DNA of 64,000 nucleotides from Nymphaea colorata (GCF_008831285.2 NC_045150.1:11389868-11453867), one strand, 5' to 3'; counted from the stretch's first letter, positions 39,360-50,485 are shown. Numbers and translations are program-made. Notes: generated by a model from the letters alone, not told the origin.

Positions 39360-40326
39360 TTACTTTGTAAAAATAATAAATACATTACCCCACACACACA
39401 TACTCCCCCAAAAATTGCACAACAGAAGGCCTGGCCAAGTATAAAACATGTAAGCCTTGTCCGGGTCTTCCTGAATGCATCAATCATATACCAACAATTA
39501 CAATTCCATGTCAATATTCATGTGGTCAATAGAAAAAAGAGAGTCTTCAATTAAAATGATCTAACATCTCCACACCCAGATAACATTCCAAATAAAGATC
39601 ATAAAACATTCATGTGTTTGTTATACCTAGTGTGGTCTAAGCGGTAGTGGAGACAAAAAAATTTGTGCCGAGGGCCACTAACCAATGTACCTTGAGGGGT
39701 AGCTTCAAATATTTGAAGTCCTTTATATGAAAATAATTTGTGATGCTGGTGTGAGCAGTTGCCCACACCTGCGAATACTTAGCTCCATACTACTTGAGCT
39801 GAGCGGACTTGGATTGGTGCTTCTTCAATGCTAACGAAGATGAGGCATATTGGTGTTGAATTCCTGACCTCCTTCAACTCAAGAGTCTGATTGGAGTCCC
39901 CATCTGAAATGGGCAGAATTCTCCTTGGCACAATAATAACTGTACCGACTCCCAAAATTGTATGTAAATCTACAAAGTTGCTCTTTGAAACGCTAACATT
40001 TGCATGCACATCAGCTTATAATTGGTGCGCCAGATAAAGGGTTTAAATTCCAAAGTATATATACTTACATAATGTACCAGATACAGATCTTCCTCCTCTA
40101 GACTTGCAGATCTGTGCATTACTCTAGAATAGATAGCAAGCATACCTCTCCAAGAAGAAGGCAAGAGGGCAGAGGAAGGCAGCTCCCAACATGTACCGGA
40201 AAGCGACGAGGACGCGGAGGCTCATTCGACCTCCATCTGCGGAAAGCTTGTAGAGGATGTTCATTCCTGCAACATGTACAGCACTGCCTTCATCCCCTCC
40301 CTCCTATCCCTTCCACTTACCTCCAT

Positions 40327-41550
40327 TAATGGCTACCACCGTACTGATCTCCCTCTCTAAATCTACCAAGATTTTGGCCCTTGTTTGCCTAAGTCCATGA
40401 GAGAACTTCACATTGACGTGAGGAATGGCTCTTTTTCTATTATTAAAGTGGCCACCGGCCCACCAGTACTACTCCTAGCCTGACACTTTTCCATTAGACA
40501 TTCTGCAGATTGAAAAGGGAATCCCATTAGACATTCTGCAGATTGAAAAGGGAAACCCAACAAGCTGAATTTTTCTTTTGTTACATACACTCTGCTGCAT
40601 GTGGGCCGTAGCCGAACAAGATTTCGCCAAATGTAGAGTCTGTCTGTTTGTGGGCTTCAGTCTGTTCAGCACCTAATTCGATTAGTGTATACCGTCTCTG
40701 CCATTGACTTTGTTTTGCTCGATTTCACAGACGGCTGGAAAATTTTGGTAAAAAGAGAGTAAACTCGGTGAAGAAAAATGGCATGCGTCGACGTGCGTGT
40801 TGATGTAGAAATCTTCACCGATGCATCTTAAACGTAGTTAAATAGATGATTACCAACGGCCGGGTAAAACATTCAGCATCTTAAAACATTCACCTAAGAT
40901 TGATGGGACATTTACCTAAGATTGAATTTAAATATGAAGTCAATTAGACGTCACTTCTTAAATTCAAATTATTACTGAGTTCGGCTGAATAAGTGTCACC
41001 AAAAAGGGTGGAAGAGATCAGAATTTTTTCTGGACGACATGATGGCGGATTATATGATGTGCCAACATTTGGAGTCGATCACAAACTATAACACTTGATG
41101 AGAGAAATGACTCCAATCAAGAACGCTATAGGTATTGGTGTTTTCACACATAATTTAGTTTATTACATATTAATGCTTTTCATCCATAGGAATTCAAATT
41201 TGGTTTTTATTTATATTCAAGATAAAGTCAGAATTTTTTTCATGGAGCATTGAGTGTATAGTGAACAAATTTTTGATTGGCTATAGGGTCACTAGTAACC
41301 CTTGGTCTCGTACAACTGTCCTATTTAATGGGACCCGATTCACCTAAATTCAACAGCTAATTTTAACTATTAGAGAATGAACTCTGTGGGGCATATGCTA
41401 GCCAACCATCCCTTTTTTGTGGGCTTCACTAACTTCGGGGGCGCACTGCATAACCATGAGGGCAAAACTGACGTTTCTTTTGGGATCTCCATAACTTCTT
41501 TTCTCGTTTGTGCGTGCAGTTGATGTTTGGTAAAAATCCATGGGGTTCAC

Positions 41551-41629
<79 letters not shown>

Positions 41630-41882
41630 TCAGCCCCTTGTTCTTATTACTATGATTTTTTTTTATGTTTCCAAGGAAAATACTAATCCCCTGATTCAAC
41701 TGGTCAAAGAACAGGGCATTGATGAAGAAATGAAATTCAATGATTTTAAACTGATTATAAAATCACGATTGACGTACTTGAAGTGAGTAGTTCTTGTTTT
41801 ACTGTTCGAACTTTGAAGAAATATTGAAGGTGGAGACGTTGATTTGATCGATGAAACTGTTTCAAAAAAATGGGATACAGAA
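40327..41882. other. Intergenic between WAT1 copies 2 and 3
   Basis: Upstream region of WAT1 copy 2. A 33-bp direct repeat starting near CATTAGACATTCTGCAG lies at about 40491-40556. A long CA then TA microsatellite lies at 41549-41624. No gene is supported. Confidence 0.55.
41549..41624. repeat. (CA)n-(TA)n compound microsatellite
   Basis: CA repeats with one interruption followed directly by a pure TA run. Confidence 0.95.
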
Positions 41883-41929
41883 AATTCAAGAAGAGAGAGA
41901 GAGAGAGAGAGAGTTATCAAATATATATT

Positions 41930-42161
41930 ATGAAGGAGGGATCAAATAATAATGAAAATTATTACAGTAGGAGGAGGAGAAGGGTGGAAGGGATGAAGGT
42001 GGTGGTGTGCATGGTGGTGGCCCAAGTGGCGGTAGCAGGGATGACCATCCTCTACAAGATCTCCACAGACTGAGGGATGATCCTCCGAGTCCTCATCGCT
42101 TACCGCTACATTTTCGGGGCCACCTTCCTCTGCCCTCTTGCCTTTTTCTTGAAGTGGAGAG
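41930..42161 (+). pseudogene. WAT1-related exon 1, plus-strand arm
   Basis: From ATG at 41930 the frame gives MKEGSNNNENYYSRRRRRVE then GMKVVVCMVVAQVAVAGMTI, clearly homologous to exon 1 of copies 1 and 2. A TGA at 42071-42073 stands where the other arm keeps CGA (Arg in DRGM). Past it the same frame gives VLIAYRYIFGATFLCPLAFF and a donor AG|GTATG at 42161/42162. Five extra bases near 42151-42156 shift the exon end relative to the other copies. No further exons follow on this strand, so it is a lone first exon. Confidence 0.85.
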
Positions 42162-42201
42162 GTATGTATGAATTAACCCATCACCATTTAAAGGACTTAG
42201 G

Positions 42202-42356
42202 GGCTCATCCCTCGGTCTACGGAGATCTTGTAGAGGATGGACATCCCTTCTAACTCCACCTGTGCCACCACCATGCACTCCACCACCTTCGTCCCTTCCA
42301 CCCTTCTCCTCCTCCTACAAATAGTAATTTTCATTACTATTTGATCTTTCCTCCAT
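42202..42356 (-). pseudogene. WAT1-related exon 1, minus-strand arm
   Basis: Minus-strand ATG at 42356 reads MEERSNSNENYYL, then a TAG. Downstream the frame EGTKVVECMVVAQVELEGMS through ILYKISVDRGMS matches the first membrane helix of WAT1 proteins. The similarity ends at about 42202, so the second half of exon 1 is missing. It lies in the normal orientation of the cluster. Confidence 0.8.
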
Positions 42357-42502
42357 AATATATATTTGACAACTCTCTCTCTCTGTCCTTCTTGAATTAG
42401 CTCTTCTGCTTCTGCCTTCTTTTCACCGAAGGATATTGCAGATGGCAAAATCAGCACTGAAACGAGAAAAAAGATAGGTCATACGGGTTACATTTATAGA
42501 TC

Positions 42503-42506
<4 letters not shown>

Positions 42507-42552
<46 letters not shown>

Positions 42553-42560
42553 AGAGAGAG
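42507..42560. repeat. (GA)n microsatellite
   Basis: Nearly pure GA run with two GGGA interruptions, abutting the palindrome at 42558. Confidence 0.95.
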
Positions 42561-42612
42561 AGTAGGTGAGGCATGCCGGGGTTGGCATGCCCGGCATGCC
42601 TCACCTACTCTC
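42558..42612. repeat. Perfect 23-bp hairpin
   Basis: Arms 42558-42580 and 42590-42612 are exact reverse complements (core GTAGGTGAGGCATGCCGGG) with a 9-nt loop, GTTGGCATG. The stem is GC-rich in an AT-rich setting. Confidence 0.95.
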
Positions 42613-42729
42613 AGCATTAAGCAGCCTTCTTTCCTCCTTTCTCTCATTTAAGTCTCTGCTTGGCCTCATAATTTGTCTCATTAAATAGAGATTTTCTTTA
42701 GAGATTTTCTTTAGAGATTTTCTTTTCCA

Positions 42730-42880
42730 CTATAAGAAGAATGTTACTGTCCCATCTTCTGCCACCAAATGTAAAATAACCTTTTTTTCTTTAACTGCTT
42801 TTTCCAGACTTGAGGTGTTCAATGTTGTCTTTCCTTAAAATCTTGTGTTTTATCATTCTAAATTTTATTTCAGGGTTCAT
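42730..42880. repeat. Dispersed repeat, copy 2 of pair
   Basis: Same orientation and order of blocks as 15255-15405, including CCCATCTTCTGCCACCAAAT. Confidence 0.8.
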
Positions 42881-43244
42881 TGCTACTAAAGTTATTACCC
42901 TTAGCATGAAAGTTTTAAAAAAACTAGAATTCATTTTAAGGCATGTGTGGGCAACTGCCCACACCTGTCTCCGTTCCTTCCATTAATCACTGGGCGTTTC
43001 TCTTGCCCATCAGCATTTAGTTCAGAATTTCATTTACCACTTCTGAAAATCAGTAGGCGGTTTTCCTTTCTTACAAGTTATCTAATGGAATGCCTTCTCT
43101 CCAACCTGATTGATACTTTTGCTTATTAACACATGATCTTATTGTTGGGACACTAGTCTAAGATGAGCAACACTTTAATTTGATAGTTGTGAGATGGACT
43201 CCTTCTTGGTTAATTTTTTTTTTCCTAGACATCCATATTTCACT

Positions 43245-43470
43245 TAGAAGTTGCAAAGTCATTCTAGAATTTCTCCAGCCTCTAACTCACTACTTTATGA
43301 CACATTAGGAAAAGAGGTCTGTGTGCGCAAATAAAAACAAAATGATTTCTACACCTTGTAGCACAAAAAAGAATATCAGTTACTAGTTGACCAGAAAAAT
43401 GTTATTTGTTACAAGGTACACCACATAAATGAGGCGAGTCCATACGATTGTTCATGTTCAGCCTGTAATT
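43245..43470. repeat. Inverted repeat partner of 52975-53215
   Basis: The reverse complement matches 52975-53215 across about 230 bp. Shared blocks include CATACGATTGTTCATGTTCA, AATGATTTCTACACCTTGTA and TCTAGAATTTCTCCAGCCTC. No terminal features are recognisable. Confidence 0.8.
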
Positions 43471-43874
43471 TGTTAATCACATTTAATGCGATTTTGATCC
43501 CTGGAGTCAAGGTTGGTGCAGCCGCTGTAGGTTTGATCTGTACAATTTCATGGGCCAAAATATCATTTTTCAAAATTTTTGTATATTACAAGTGAAATTT
43601 TTTAAAATTTACGTGTAAATTTAAAAAAAATAAATTGAAATACTTATTTTTAACAAACTGAAACCTGCACAACTATTATTTTAAGCGTATGGTAAAAAAT
43701 TTTGGTAAAAAAGAGGGGATTTAGGGTATATCATCATTTTAAAACATTGAAATGGTAGTCTTATTGGGGGCAAATACTATATTCAGAATGTTCTGGCTGC
43801 ATTCTTTGAAACTTTTTTGAGTGTATCAAACCCATAAACCTGACCTGACCAGGTACTTAGAGTAAAGAAAACAG

Positions 43875-43995
43875 ATGAAAAGTTTTCTAATGACCTGCCA
43901 GCACCATCCTTAAAAATGTTATTAACTGGCAGCTCTTGAACTTCGTTGGTGAAACTTTCCGGGTCATTGTCATACCGTCAGTAAACCTCATGTTC
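43875..43995. repeat. Foldback element, partial copy
   Basis: Left arm and centre of the foldback element seen complete at 52320-52475: TTTTCTAATGACCTGCC, TTAAAAATGTTATT, then GAACTTCGTTGGTGAAACTT. The right arm is missing. Confidence 0.75.
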
Positions 43996-44537
43996 TTGTA
44001 TTGGTATATTTGTCATTTTGCCTGGTAGGAGTAACATGCATTGGGAAATAGGAGGTGGGATAGAACTGGCTTGAGAAAGGAATTGAAGAAACAGGAGAGT
44101 GCAGCCAGGGATGAATGTATATAGGCCTGCAGCACCATTGTGGTTGATGAGCTTCGAATTTCTGTAAGCGATGATTGTGGATATTTTACTTCACTTAAGT
44201 GATCGGAGCAATGACATTCTTAGTTATCCAAATGAAAACATTTTTCTCCATATATTTTATCAACAGTACTATAATTTTTATTTTCTTTTATATTTGAAGA
44301 TAATCACAAGATCAGAGACACTTAGGGTATGATCCCAAGATGTTTGCTGCTATTACTGGTTGGTTTATTAATAGAAATCCGAAGATGAAAGAAGCAAAAG
44401 ACTAACTAAAAGCTCTACCAAAAAGGGGAAGTTGTTTAGCTGCTTGATTTCATCTTGAAGCTGCTCACATGACGAAGCTAATGGTCAATTTCGTAGAAAT
44501 ATCAATCCCTGGCGAATGCTGCCTGCCTACTCTGACC

Positions 44538-44552
44538 CAGTGGCAGAGCCAG
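44538..44552. repeat. hAT terminal inverted repeat (one end)
   Basis: CAGTGGCAGAGCCAG, close to the CAGTGGCGGAGCCAG end common to plant TTF/DUF4371 hAT elements, lying 325 bp beyond the transposase stop. The 8 bp outside are CTCTGACC. No matching opposite end with the same 8-bp flank was found. Confidence 0.65.
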
Positions 44553-44862
44553 AAATTTTTGGCTATGGGGCACTAGTACATAGTAAGTGAAAAAATTTTC
44601 AAACTAAAATATATGTTATTTTAAAAATAAAGCAAATAAACATAGTTATGAACAAACTTACAATGAGTCCCAACAAGCAAATCATATCATTAGTGTTATG
44701 GACAAAATTACAATTGGCCAATGACATCAAAAGAGTCAATTAAATGACTGAATATGGACAAAATTACAATTAGCAAAAAAAAAAATCAAATGACTATAGT
44801 TATAAACAAATTTACAATTGGCCTCAACAAGCAAGTCAAAAAAACTGTAGTAATGTACAAAA

Positions 44863-47222
44863 TTACATGTAGCCTTGTCTGTTTTTCATATTCTGAAAAC
44901 GATGCATGATTGCTTCGTCACTGATACTATCAAATGTGTTCCTCTCAATGTAAGTGACTAAAGCATCATTAACCCATTCATCTCCCATCTTGTTACGGAG
45001 CCTAGTTTTGATAATATTCATAACTGAAAATGCTCTGTCAACACTTGCAGTTGCAACTGGTAAAGTTAGTGCCAATTTAATCAACAAATACACCAGAGGA
45101 AATATTATGTGTTTTCCAGTTGTTACCATCATTTCAGATAGCTCAGTCAAAGATTTCAAATTTGAAAACTCTCAATGGTTATCATGTCTTCAAGATATAC
45201 ATCTAAATGACTTTCAAGTCTATAAAAGTCTGCTCCATTGAAATCTTTAGGATAAAACTCAGCAAGACGAATCAATTTGTGCTTGTCAAAAGCAGAAAAA
45301 CTATTCTTTGGACTTAAACGTGCCACTGAAAGAAGAAGCTCTGTATTTGCCTCAGTGAAACGACTATTCAACTCTTGAAGTTGCATATCAATAACGGCAT
45401 AAAATACTTCAATACGATAATAATGCGAAAATGTAATCCTTTCATGTCCACGTTTGGGTCGTCCTTCAGGTGTATAGTTCTCCTCTAAATCAGGCACAGA
45501 TATATCAAATTTGTTGCAAAATATAGAAATCTCACTCATAAAAGAGTCCCAACCATTATCTCTCAAATTTTGAAGGCATGTTTTTGATACAATAACTAAA
45601 TTCATAGCATTTACAATATCTTGATCTTTCCGTTGGAGTGCTTATGAAAGCGTGTCAGTTATCCCCAAAACTTTATACATCAAATGTAAGCCAAATATAA
45701 ATTCAAAATTTCGCAAGGAACGTATCAATTCAAGTGCCTCCCATTTTCCTTTACTTATATTTTTTGCAATAAAATCTAATGCCTTAATCACAGAGGGATA
45801 CATGTTGACTAAATTGACTGAGGCATCATAGTGAGAACTCCAGCGAGTATCACTAGGTCGTTTGAGACTCATCTCTTGATTTAATCCTCGTCCTGTTTGA
45901 AGTTCACTTAACTCAAGTGCTTCAGCAATTCTCATGCATTCTGCTTCCCGAATAAGCTCAGACCTTTTGCAAGAAGTAGAGAAAAAATTTGACAATCTGG
46001 ATAATATTTCAAAAAATAACCCAGTTACAAGATGATGTTCAGCAACAACAACTAGTGCCAATTGGAGTTGATGTGCAAAACAATGAATATAATATGCAGA
46101 CTCATTATCATTTAATATAAGAGTCTTCAGTCCATTAAATGCTCCTTTCATATTGCTTGCTCCATTATAACCTTGTCCACGTAAGCTTGCTATGCTCAAT
46201 CCATACTTGCAAAATGTTTCTTCTACTGCTGCTTTTAATGATACGACACTTGTTTCAAGAACATGTACAAGGGCAAGAAATTGCTCAACTACTTGACCCT
46301 TTTCATTAACAAATTGTAATACAATAGCCATTTGTTCTTTAGTTGATACATCTCGAGAATCATCAAGCAATATAGAAAAAAAAGTACCTCCAAGCTCCTT
46401 CATAATAACATTTGCAGTTTCTATTGCACAAGCTCTTGTAATATCTTTTTGTATATCGGGAGATGTGAGCTTGTTATTCTCTGGAGCATTCTTCAATACA
46501 ACTTTATCAATTTGGCTATTGATCTTTGCAAATGGTTTCAATATCTCGATAAAATTTCCTCTATTGAAAGAGGGTTCACTTTCATCATGCCCTCGAAATG
46601 GTAATCCTTGCCTTAACAATATTCTTATTACATTGACAGTTGCCCAAAGACGAGTTTGATATTCATTCTTCTGTTGGTCACTTTGCTTCTGAAGCATTGT
46701 ACTGGTATGCTTTTTTTGCTGCATTAGGCTTGTACACTTCATTCGTGCTACATTATGATGACTGTTAGGGCCCCCAATATGTAAATCAAATCTCTTCTTC
46801 TCTTTCCAATTGTTAAACCCATCAGATACAAATGCCTCTGTAACAAATCTGTCAGTATGTTCTGCCCTGAAAAGGTAGCAATATTGACAATATGCTCTAT
46901 GTTTGCTTGGACTGTACTCCAACCAATTCTTATACTCATCAAACCATTTTGGATTAAACTTTCGCTTTTGATGGTTGGGCTGAAAGTCACAATTACGAGG
47001 CTGACAAGGGCCTTGCAGAAGATAAGCTCTGCATATACTTTCCCGAACATTTGGATGATAAGTTGACATAGGAGGACGAAGCTCAGGATCTGCAGGCAAC
47101 TCTGCTTCGTCAAATTCCATATCATTTTGCTTCTCACTTGATTCTCCTTTTCTTGATTTGATTTCTTCTCCTTTTGAACAATGTTTATCAGATGTAGGGA
47201 TTCACACCACAAACTTATCCAT
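44863..47222 (-). pseudogene. hAT transposase (TTF zinc finger, DUF4371, dimerisation), broken
   Basis: Minus-strand, intronless, about 785 codons. The natural start is ATG at 47222 (MDKFVV), followed by TGA at 47202-47204 where CGA fits (RIPTSDKHCSKG). Reading continues through a TTF-type zinc finger (GPCQPRNCDFQPNHQKRKFN to CQYCYLF, near 46880-47030), then the DUF4371 core with ILLDDSRDVSTKEQMAIVL, LRGQGYNGASNMKGAFNGLK and RPSDTRWSSHYDA. A TAA at 45642-45644 (CAA expected) and a one-base frameshift near 45175 precede the hAT dimerisation region ATASVDRAFSVMNIIKTRLR near 45000. Length and order match intact plant relatives. The enzyme cuts and pastes its own DNA ends; this copy is inactive. 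Only three lesions in 2.3 kb suggest fairly recent death. Confidence 0.93.
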
Positions 47223-47359
47223 GCCTATTCATTAAAAATAAAATAAAAAATAATTAATATATAAAGAACATGTAGTTTTCATAATTTTATTTCTTTAATT
47301 TTCCTAGGGCTCTGTTCTCATGAACAAACGTTTGCAGGAATTGAATCATTGGTTAAAAT

Positions 47360-47775
47360 ATCACCATAAATATAATCTTTTGGCGGGTCTTAATTATCTT
47401 AAACTAAAGCATGTAAAAAATAAAAACACATACACCATAATTGCAGAATTTTAGCCTGTCTGAGTTATCTCCTGTCCTAAACAAATATCGTCTATTAAGC
47501 ATATAAAAAAACATACAACATATTTGCAGGCTTTTGGCCTGTCTCAGTTATCTCCTGTCCTAAACAAATATCTTCTACTAAAGCAATTTAAAAAACATAC
47601 ACCATATTTACAGGCTTTTGGCCTGTCTCAGTTATCTCCTGTCCTAAACAAATATCTTCTACTAAAGCATGTAAAAAAATATACACCATATTTGCAGGCT
47701 TTTGGCCTGTCTCAGTTATCTCCTGTCCTAAACAAATATCTTCTACTAAAGCATGTAAAAAACATGTATCATAAC
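47360..47775. repeat. 84-bp tandem repeat upstream of hAT transposase
   Basis: Unit starts CAGGCTTTTGGCCTGTCTC at 47527, 47611 and 47695 (period 84), with a diverged copy at 47444 and a poorer one before it. It lies in the 5' region of the transposase, where hAT elements often carry subterminal repeats. The unit is 28 codons long, so a false repetitive reading frame runs through it on the plus strand. Confidence 0.93.
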
Positions 47776-50470
47776 AACTTCATTATACCTTAATATGCTT
47801 AATATCTTTGGGAACTTCTCATGAAAGTCTTCGACTTTGCCCTCTTTTGTTAATGAATAGTCCTGTTCAATACAAAAACAAAACACATAAAAGTTCGTCT
47901 TTGTTTGAATCAACAATGAACTCATAATTAGGGCAGAGTGAAAGTGAGTTCACTTAACGAATCATGTGAAAGTGAGTCCTTATCCATCTCATTAAAATAA
48001 TTGAGAATTTCAGAATGCGTTTTCGTCTTTTCAATGTTTATGTCCTTTATTAAGTACACTTTATTTTTCTCTTGCTGTCGCTAATGAGATCAGTTGCATA
48101 AATGGTTATAGCAAAGATGTATATGTGTCTGCATATCTGCGTACTGGTTCCAGACCCAAATTCGGCTGTGCACAGCTATAATCCATCCCAATATTTTCCT
48201 CTTTAGAAATTGGGTAACAAATAGAATCCATCCTCCCCAAGATCTGATGCCTCTCCTAACCACCATAATCCAAATCACATTTCCCAAACTCAAGTGCATG
48301 AGTGACAAGTCTTAGACCCACGTGTCCTATCTCTCTATTAAGGATTGCTCCAATGGAATTGGGGACGCCACCAACATGCCAAACTAGAGGGCACTGTGAT
48401 TAGGAGACTTATCACAGGGTGAAAAGTCTGATTTACCATAATTGATCTTTTGGATGGCCATCCATGTGCTTTTGGATGGCCAGACACACATATTATTAAC
48501 AACTGGCTGAAAATGTTGTGAGGGGATTGGTGGTGGAAAGATGGAGCACAACTCAACGTACTTGTGGCTGTGCCATTTAAAGATGGTCGAACTGGAGTGG
48601 CGATTTGCTGGCGAAACCTACCCTTCAAGGTTCCATGGAAGCGATGGTGAGGTGGGAGAGGACAGGCTATTACAATTCAAGCATGGAAGCAGTTTTGTTC
48701 TGTTTGGGTGTTATTCAACAGGCTCATTCAGTCAAGATTAACATAATCATCAACACTTTGCAACACATTGTGAAAAATGGCTAATTATACGCAGAAGACA
48801 ATGCTCAGGATCAATGCTCAGAGCCTAATATTTCTGTTGTTAAAGGCTGGCCCGTCCTTGAGGCTGCCCATCTTCTTTTTTGCTTTCTGAAGACTGAATT
48901 TTGTAAATATTGAGAATGCCCAAAGGGAGACTGGAATCCTTCCCTGGAACCCCAAGATTGAGGCAGGATCTATCTATTGATGATCCCCATTTTTTGGTGT
49001 AAATTCCCCCAAATTTTGTCATTAATAAAAGGCAAGGACCCCTTGAATGATCTTGCATTATCAACTTCTCCTCTGAGTTCACAGCATCAATCTTCATGGT
49101 TATAAACGTTCAGATCTGGTTTAAGGTTTTGTTTTTCAAATGTACAAGCTCAATGTGGATTTGATTCCTCAAGTAGCTAGTAGATTCAAATCCAAACTAT
49201 TAACATCCCTGTCATCCTGGCCTTCTTTCAAACAAAGGATATCTAGAACTAAAGGGTATGTACATCCATTTACATCCTCAAATATGAAGTTAGATAAATC
49301 TATACAGTATGGAAGATCATACTCCTAGTTCCCTACAGTCCCCAAATATTCAACAACGATTTCTTGTGGCCCACAACGGGAAACATAAGGGATAAATTCA
49401 GAGCACAGAATGAAGCAGCAAAGCTGCCTATAAAGGCGAGGGTTAAAAGAACTCAACTTCAAAAATTACCATTCCAAGTGTTAAAAAATAATCAAAATTG
49501 TCATGTAAGAATTCATAATTATGTTGTGTACATGGTCACGATGTGTTCAATTGAAAATTTTGCAGATCCATCACCGCTTTTCACCTTATCACAGGGAAGA
49601 GTTCATAAAATAGTTAAAATTGATTTCTAGAGTGAAATTAGTTCAATTGCATCACATTCAATTCAACAAATCATATCAAATCTGATTTACCATAATTGAT
49701 CTTTTGGATGGTCAGATATGTGGATCGAATATAATAATAAGAAAACCTATACCAGCTTCTAATCACAATCAAGGTCTTATCTCAATCCAACATTTAAACA
49801 AACAAATCTAATCTTACTTTCAACTGCCCAACTGGCGATGGGCGGACCACATCTATAGATTTACAACGGTGTTCAGGAAGGGAGGGTAGGTTACCTTTTC
49901 AGAAAGGGAGGGTAGCAGTAGCTTGTTGTCACAAAGCAACCACCGTGGGAGTTGGGTCCGTGGATCTCTGATTCTCTGGGCGCTTCAGCCGCTTCTTCTA
50001 TCTCTAGCACAAAAATCAGACGCATGAGGCAAAACTCAAAAGCATTGAAAAGGGGGAAAACAAATGAAAGGGCCAACACCATTCAAGAAGAAAAGATTCA
50101 TTCATGATTCAAGAAGAAGAAGAAGAAGCACCCTACCAGCTACCGGCTTGACCCTTGCGGCTTGCGCTGCTGCGAGCCTGCGCGGTTGCGGGCCTGCCCT
50201 CTGCAGGCTGCAGCCTTGCTCTTCACTCGCCGGTTCGCCCCTTCGTCGCCTTCTACTTTCGGTTTCGACTTTCGGGTGAATTTGGGCGGGCTACGGGTAG
50301 AATGCTTTATGTTTTCTGGAGCTGGATCAATTGGACTGCTGGGCCTGGACCCGATCCATTTCTGGCGTGGGCAGCACGGCGTCAACACACGGGCATGAGG
50401 CAGATGAGCCTCCACTTAACTGTGGAGCTTTCTTTGGCTGGCGTGGGCAGGCACCCACGCGTGCCCCACG
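47776..50470. other. Intergenic, possibly hAT interior; no gene supported
   Basis: Contains a short duplicated block (TTACCATAATTGATCTTTTG at 48432 and again near 49687). 50056-50420 is markedly GC-rich with overlapping open frames in several phases, none resembling a known protein; it begins with a GAA-repeat run at 50114. If the terminus-like sequence at 50471 belongs to the hAT element, this is its 5' interior. Confidence 0.4.
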
Positions 50471-50485
50471 ATGGCTCCGCTACTG
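50471..50485. repeat. Possible opposite hAT terminus
   Basis: ATGGCTCCGCTACTG is the reverse complement of a CAGTAGCGGAGCCAT-type hAT end. It would give an element of about 5.9 kb with 44538. The 8 bp beyond it (CGCCGTGA) do not match CTCTGACC at the other end, so it may belong to a different, lost element. Confidence 0.4.

Larger units (their letters stand above)
36550..40326 (-). pseudogene. WAT1-related (nodulin-21/EamA) transporter, decayed copy 2
   Basis: Minus-strand, same exon plan as copy 1 and more complete. Exon 1: 40146-40326 (MEVSGRDRREGMKAVLYM). Exon 2: 39408-39470 (RKTRTRLTCFILGQAFCC). Exon 3: 38893-39009 (SLNQNLYIAALKMTSATLA). Exon 4: 38054-38291 (SQAKVLGTAVGVCGAMLL to WLIMQ). 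Exon 5: about 37933-38034 (VIQSTCVAAITHRDPSAWEL). Exon 6: 36997-37148 (GILLSGLVVALISWAIPMRG). Exon 7: 36550-36781 (GLYTVLWGKGKEVKEL, stop TGA). Defects: exon 1 lacks 19 nt between CTGTACAT and GTTGCAGG, which removes part of helix 1 and shifts the frame (181 nt where 200 would fit). The exon 2 donor reads GG|GGGAGT where GG|GT is expected. Exon 5 has lost its first ~16 codons and lies about 20 nt after the exon 4 donor. Exons 3, 4, 6 and 7 are clean. Most likely a recent pseudogene of a vacuolar/plasma-membrane auxin or amino-acid transporter. Confidence 0.88.
41883..42398. repeat. Inverted duplication of a WAT1 first exon (foldback)
   Basis: Arms 41883-42080 and 42202-42399 are inverted copies of each other, about 85-90% identical by eye, with a ~120-bp spacer. 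They share, in order, AATTCAAGAAG, a GA-rich run, TCAAATATATATTATG, AGGAGGAGGAGAAGGGTGGA and CATCCTCTACAAGATCTCC. Both arms derive from the 5' leader and first exon of a WAT1-related gene. Transcription across the locus would give a long hairpin RNA. Confidence 0.85.
42613..44537. other. Intergenic with dispersed repeats
   Basis: Contains a triple AGATTTTCTTT direct repeat (about 42688-42724), the second copy of the 15255 dispersed repeat (42730-42880), one arm of an inverted pair with 52975-53215, and half of a foldback element (43875-43995). No gene is seen. Confidence 0.55.

Noticed and set aside
44954-45241. Plus-strand frame opposite the hAT dimerisation region
   Set aside because: Shadow of the transposase; no family resemblance.
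47524-47793. Repetitive 89-codon frame with QAFGLSQLSPVLNKY units
   Set aside because: It is the 84-bp DNA repeat read in one frame; the unit length is a multiple of three.
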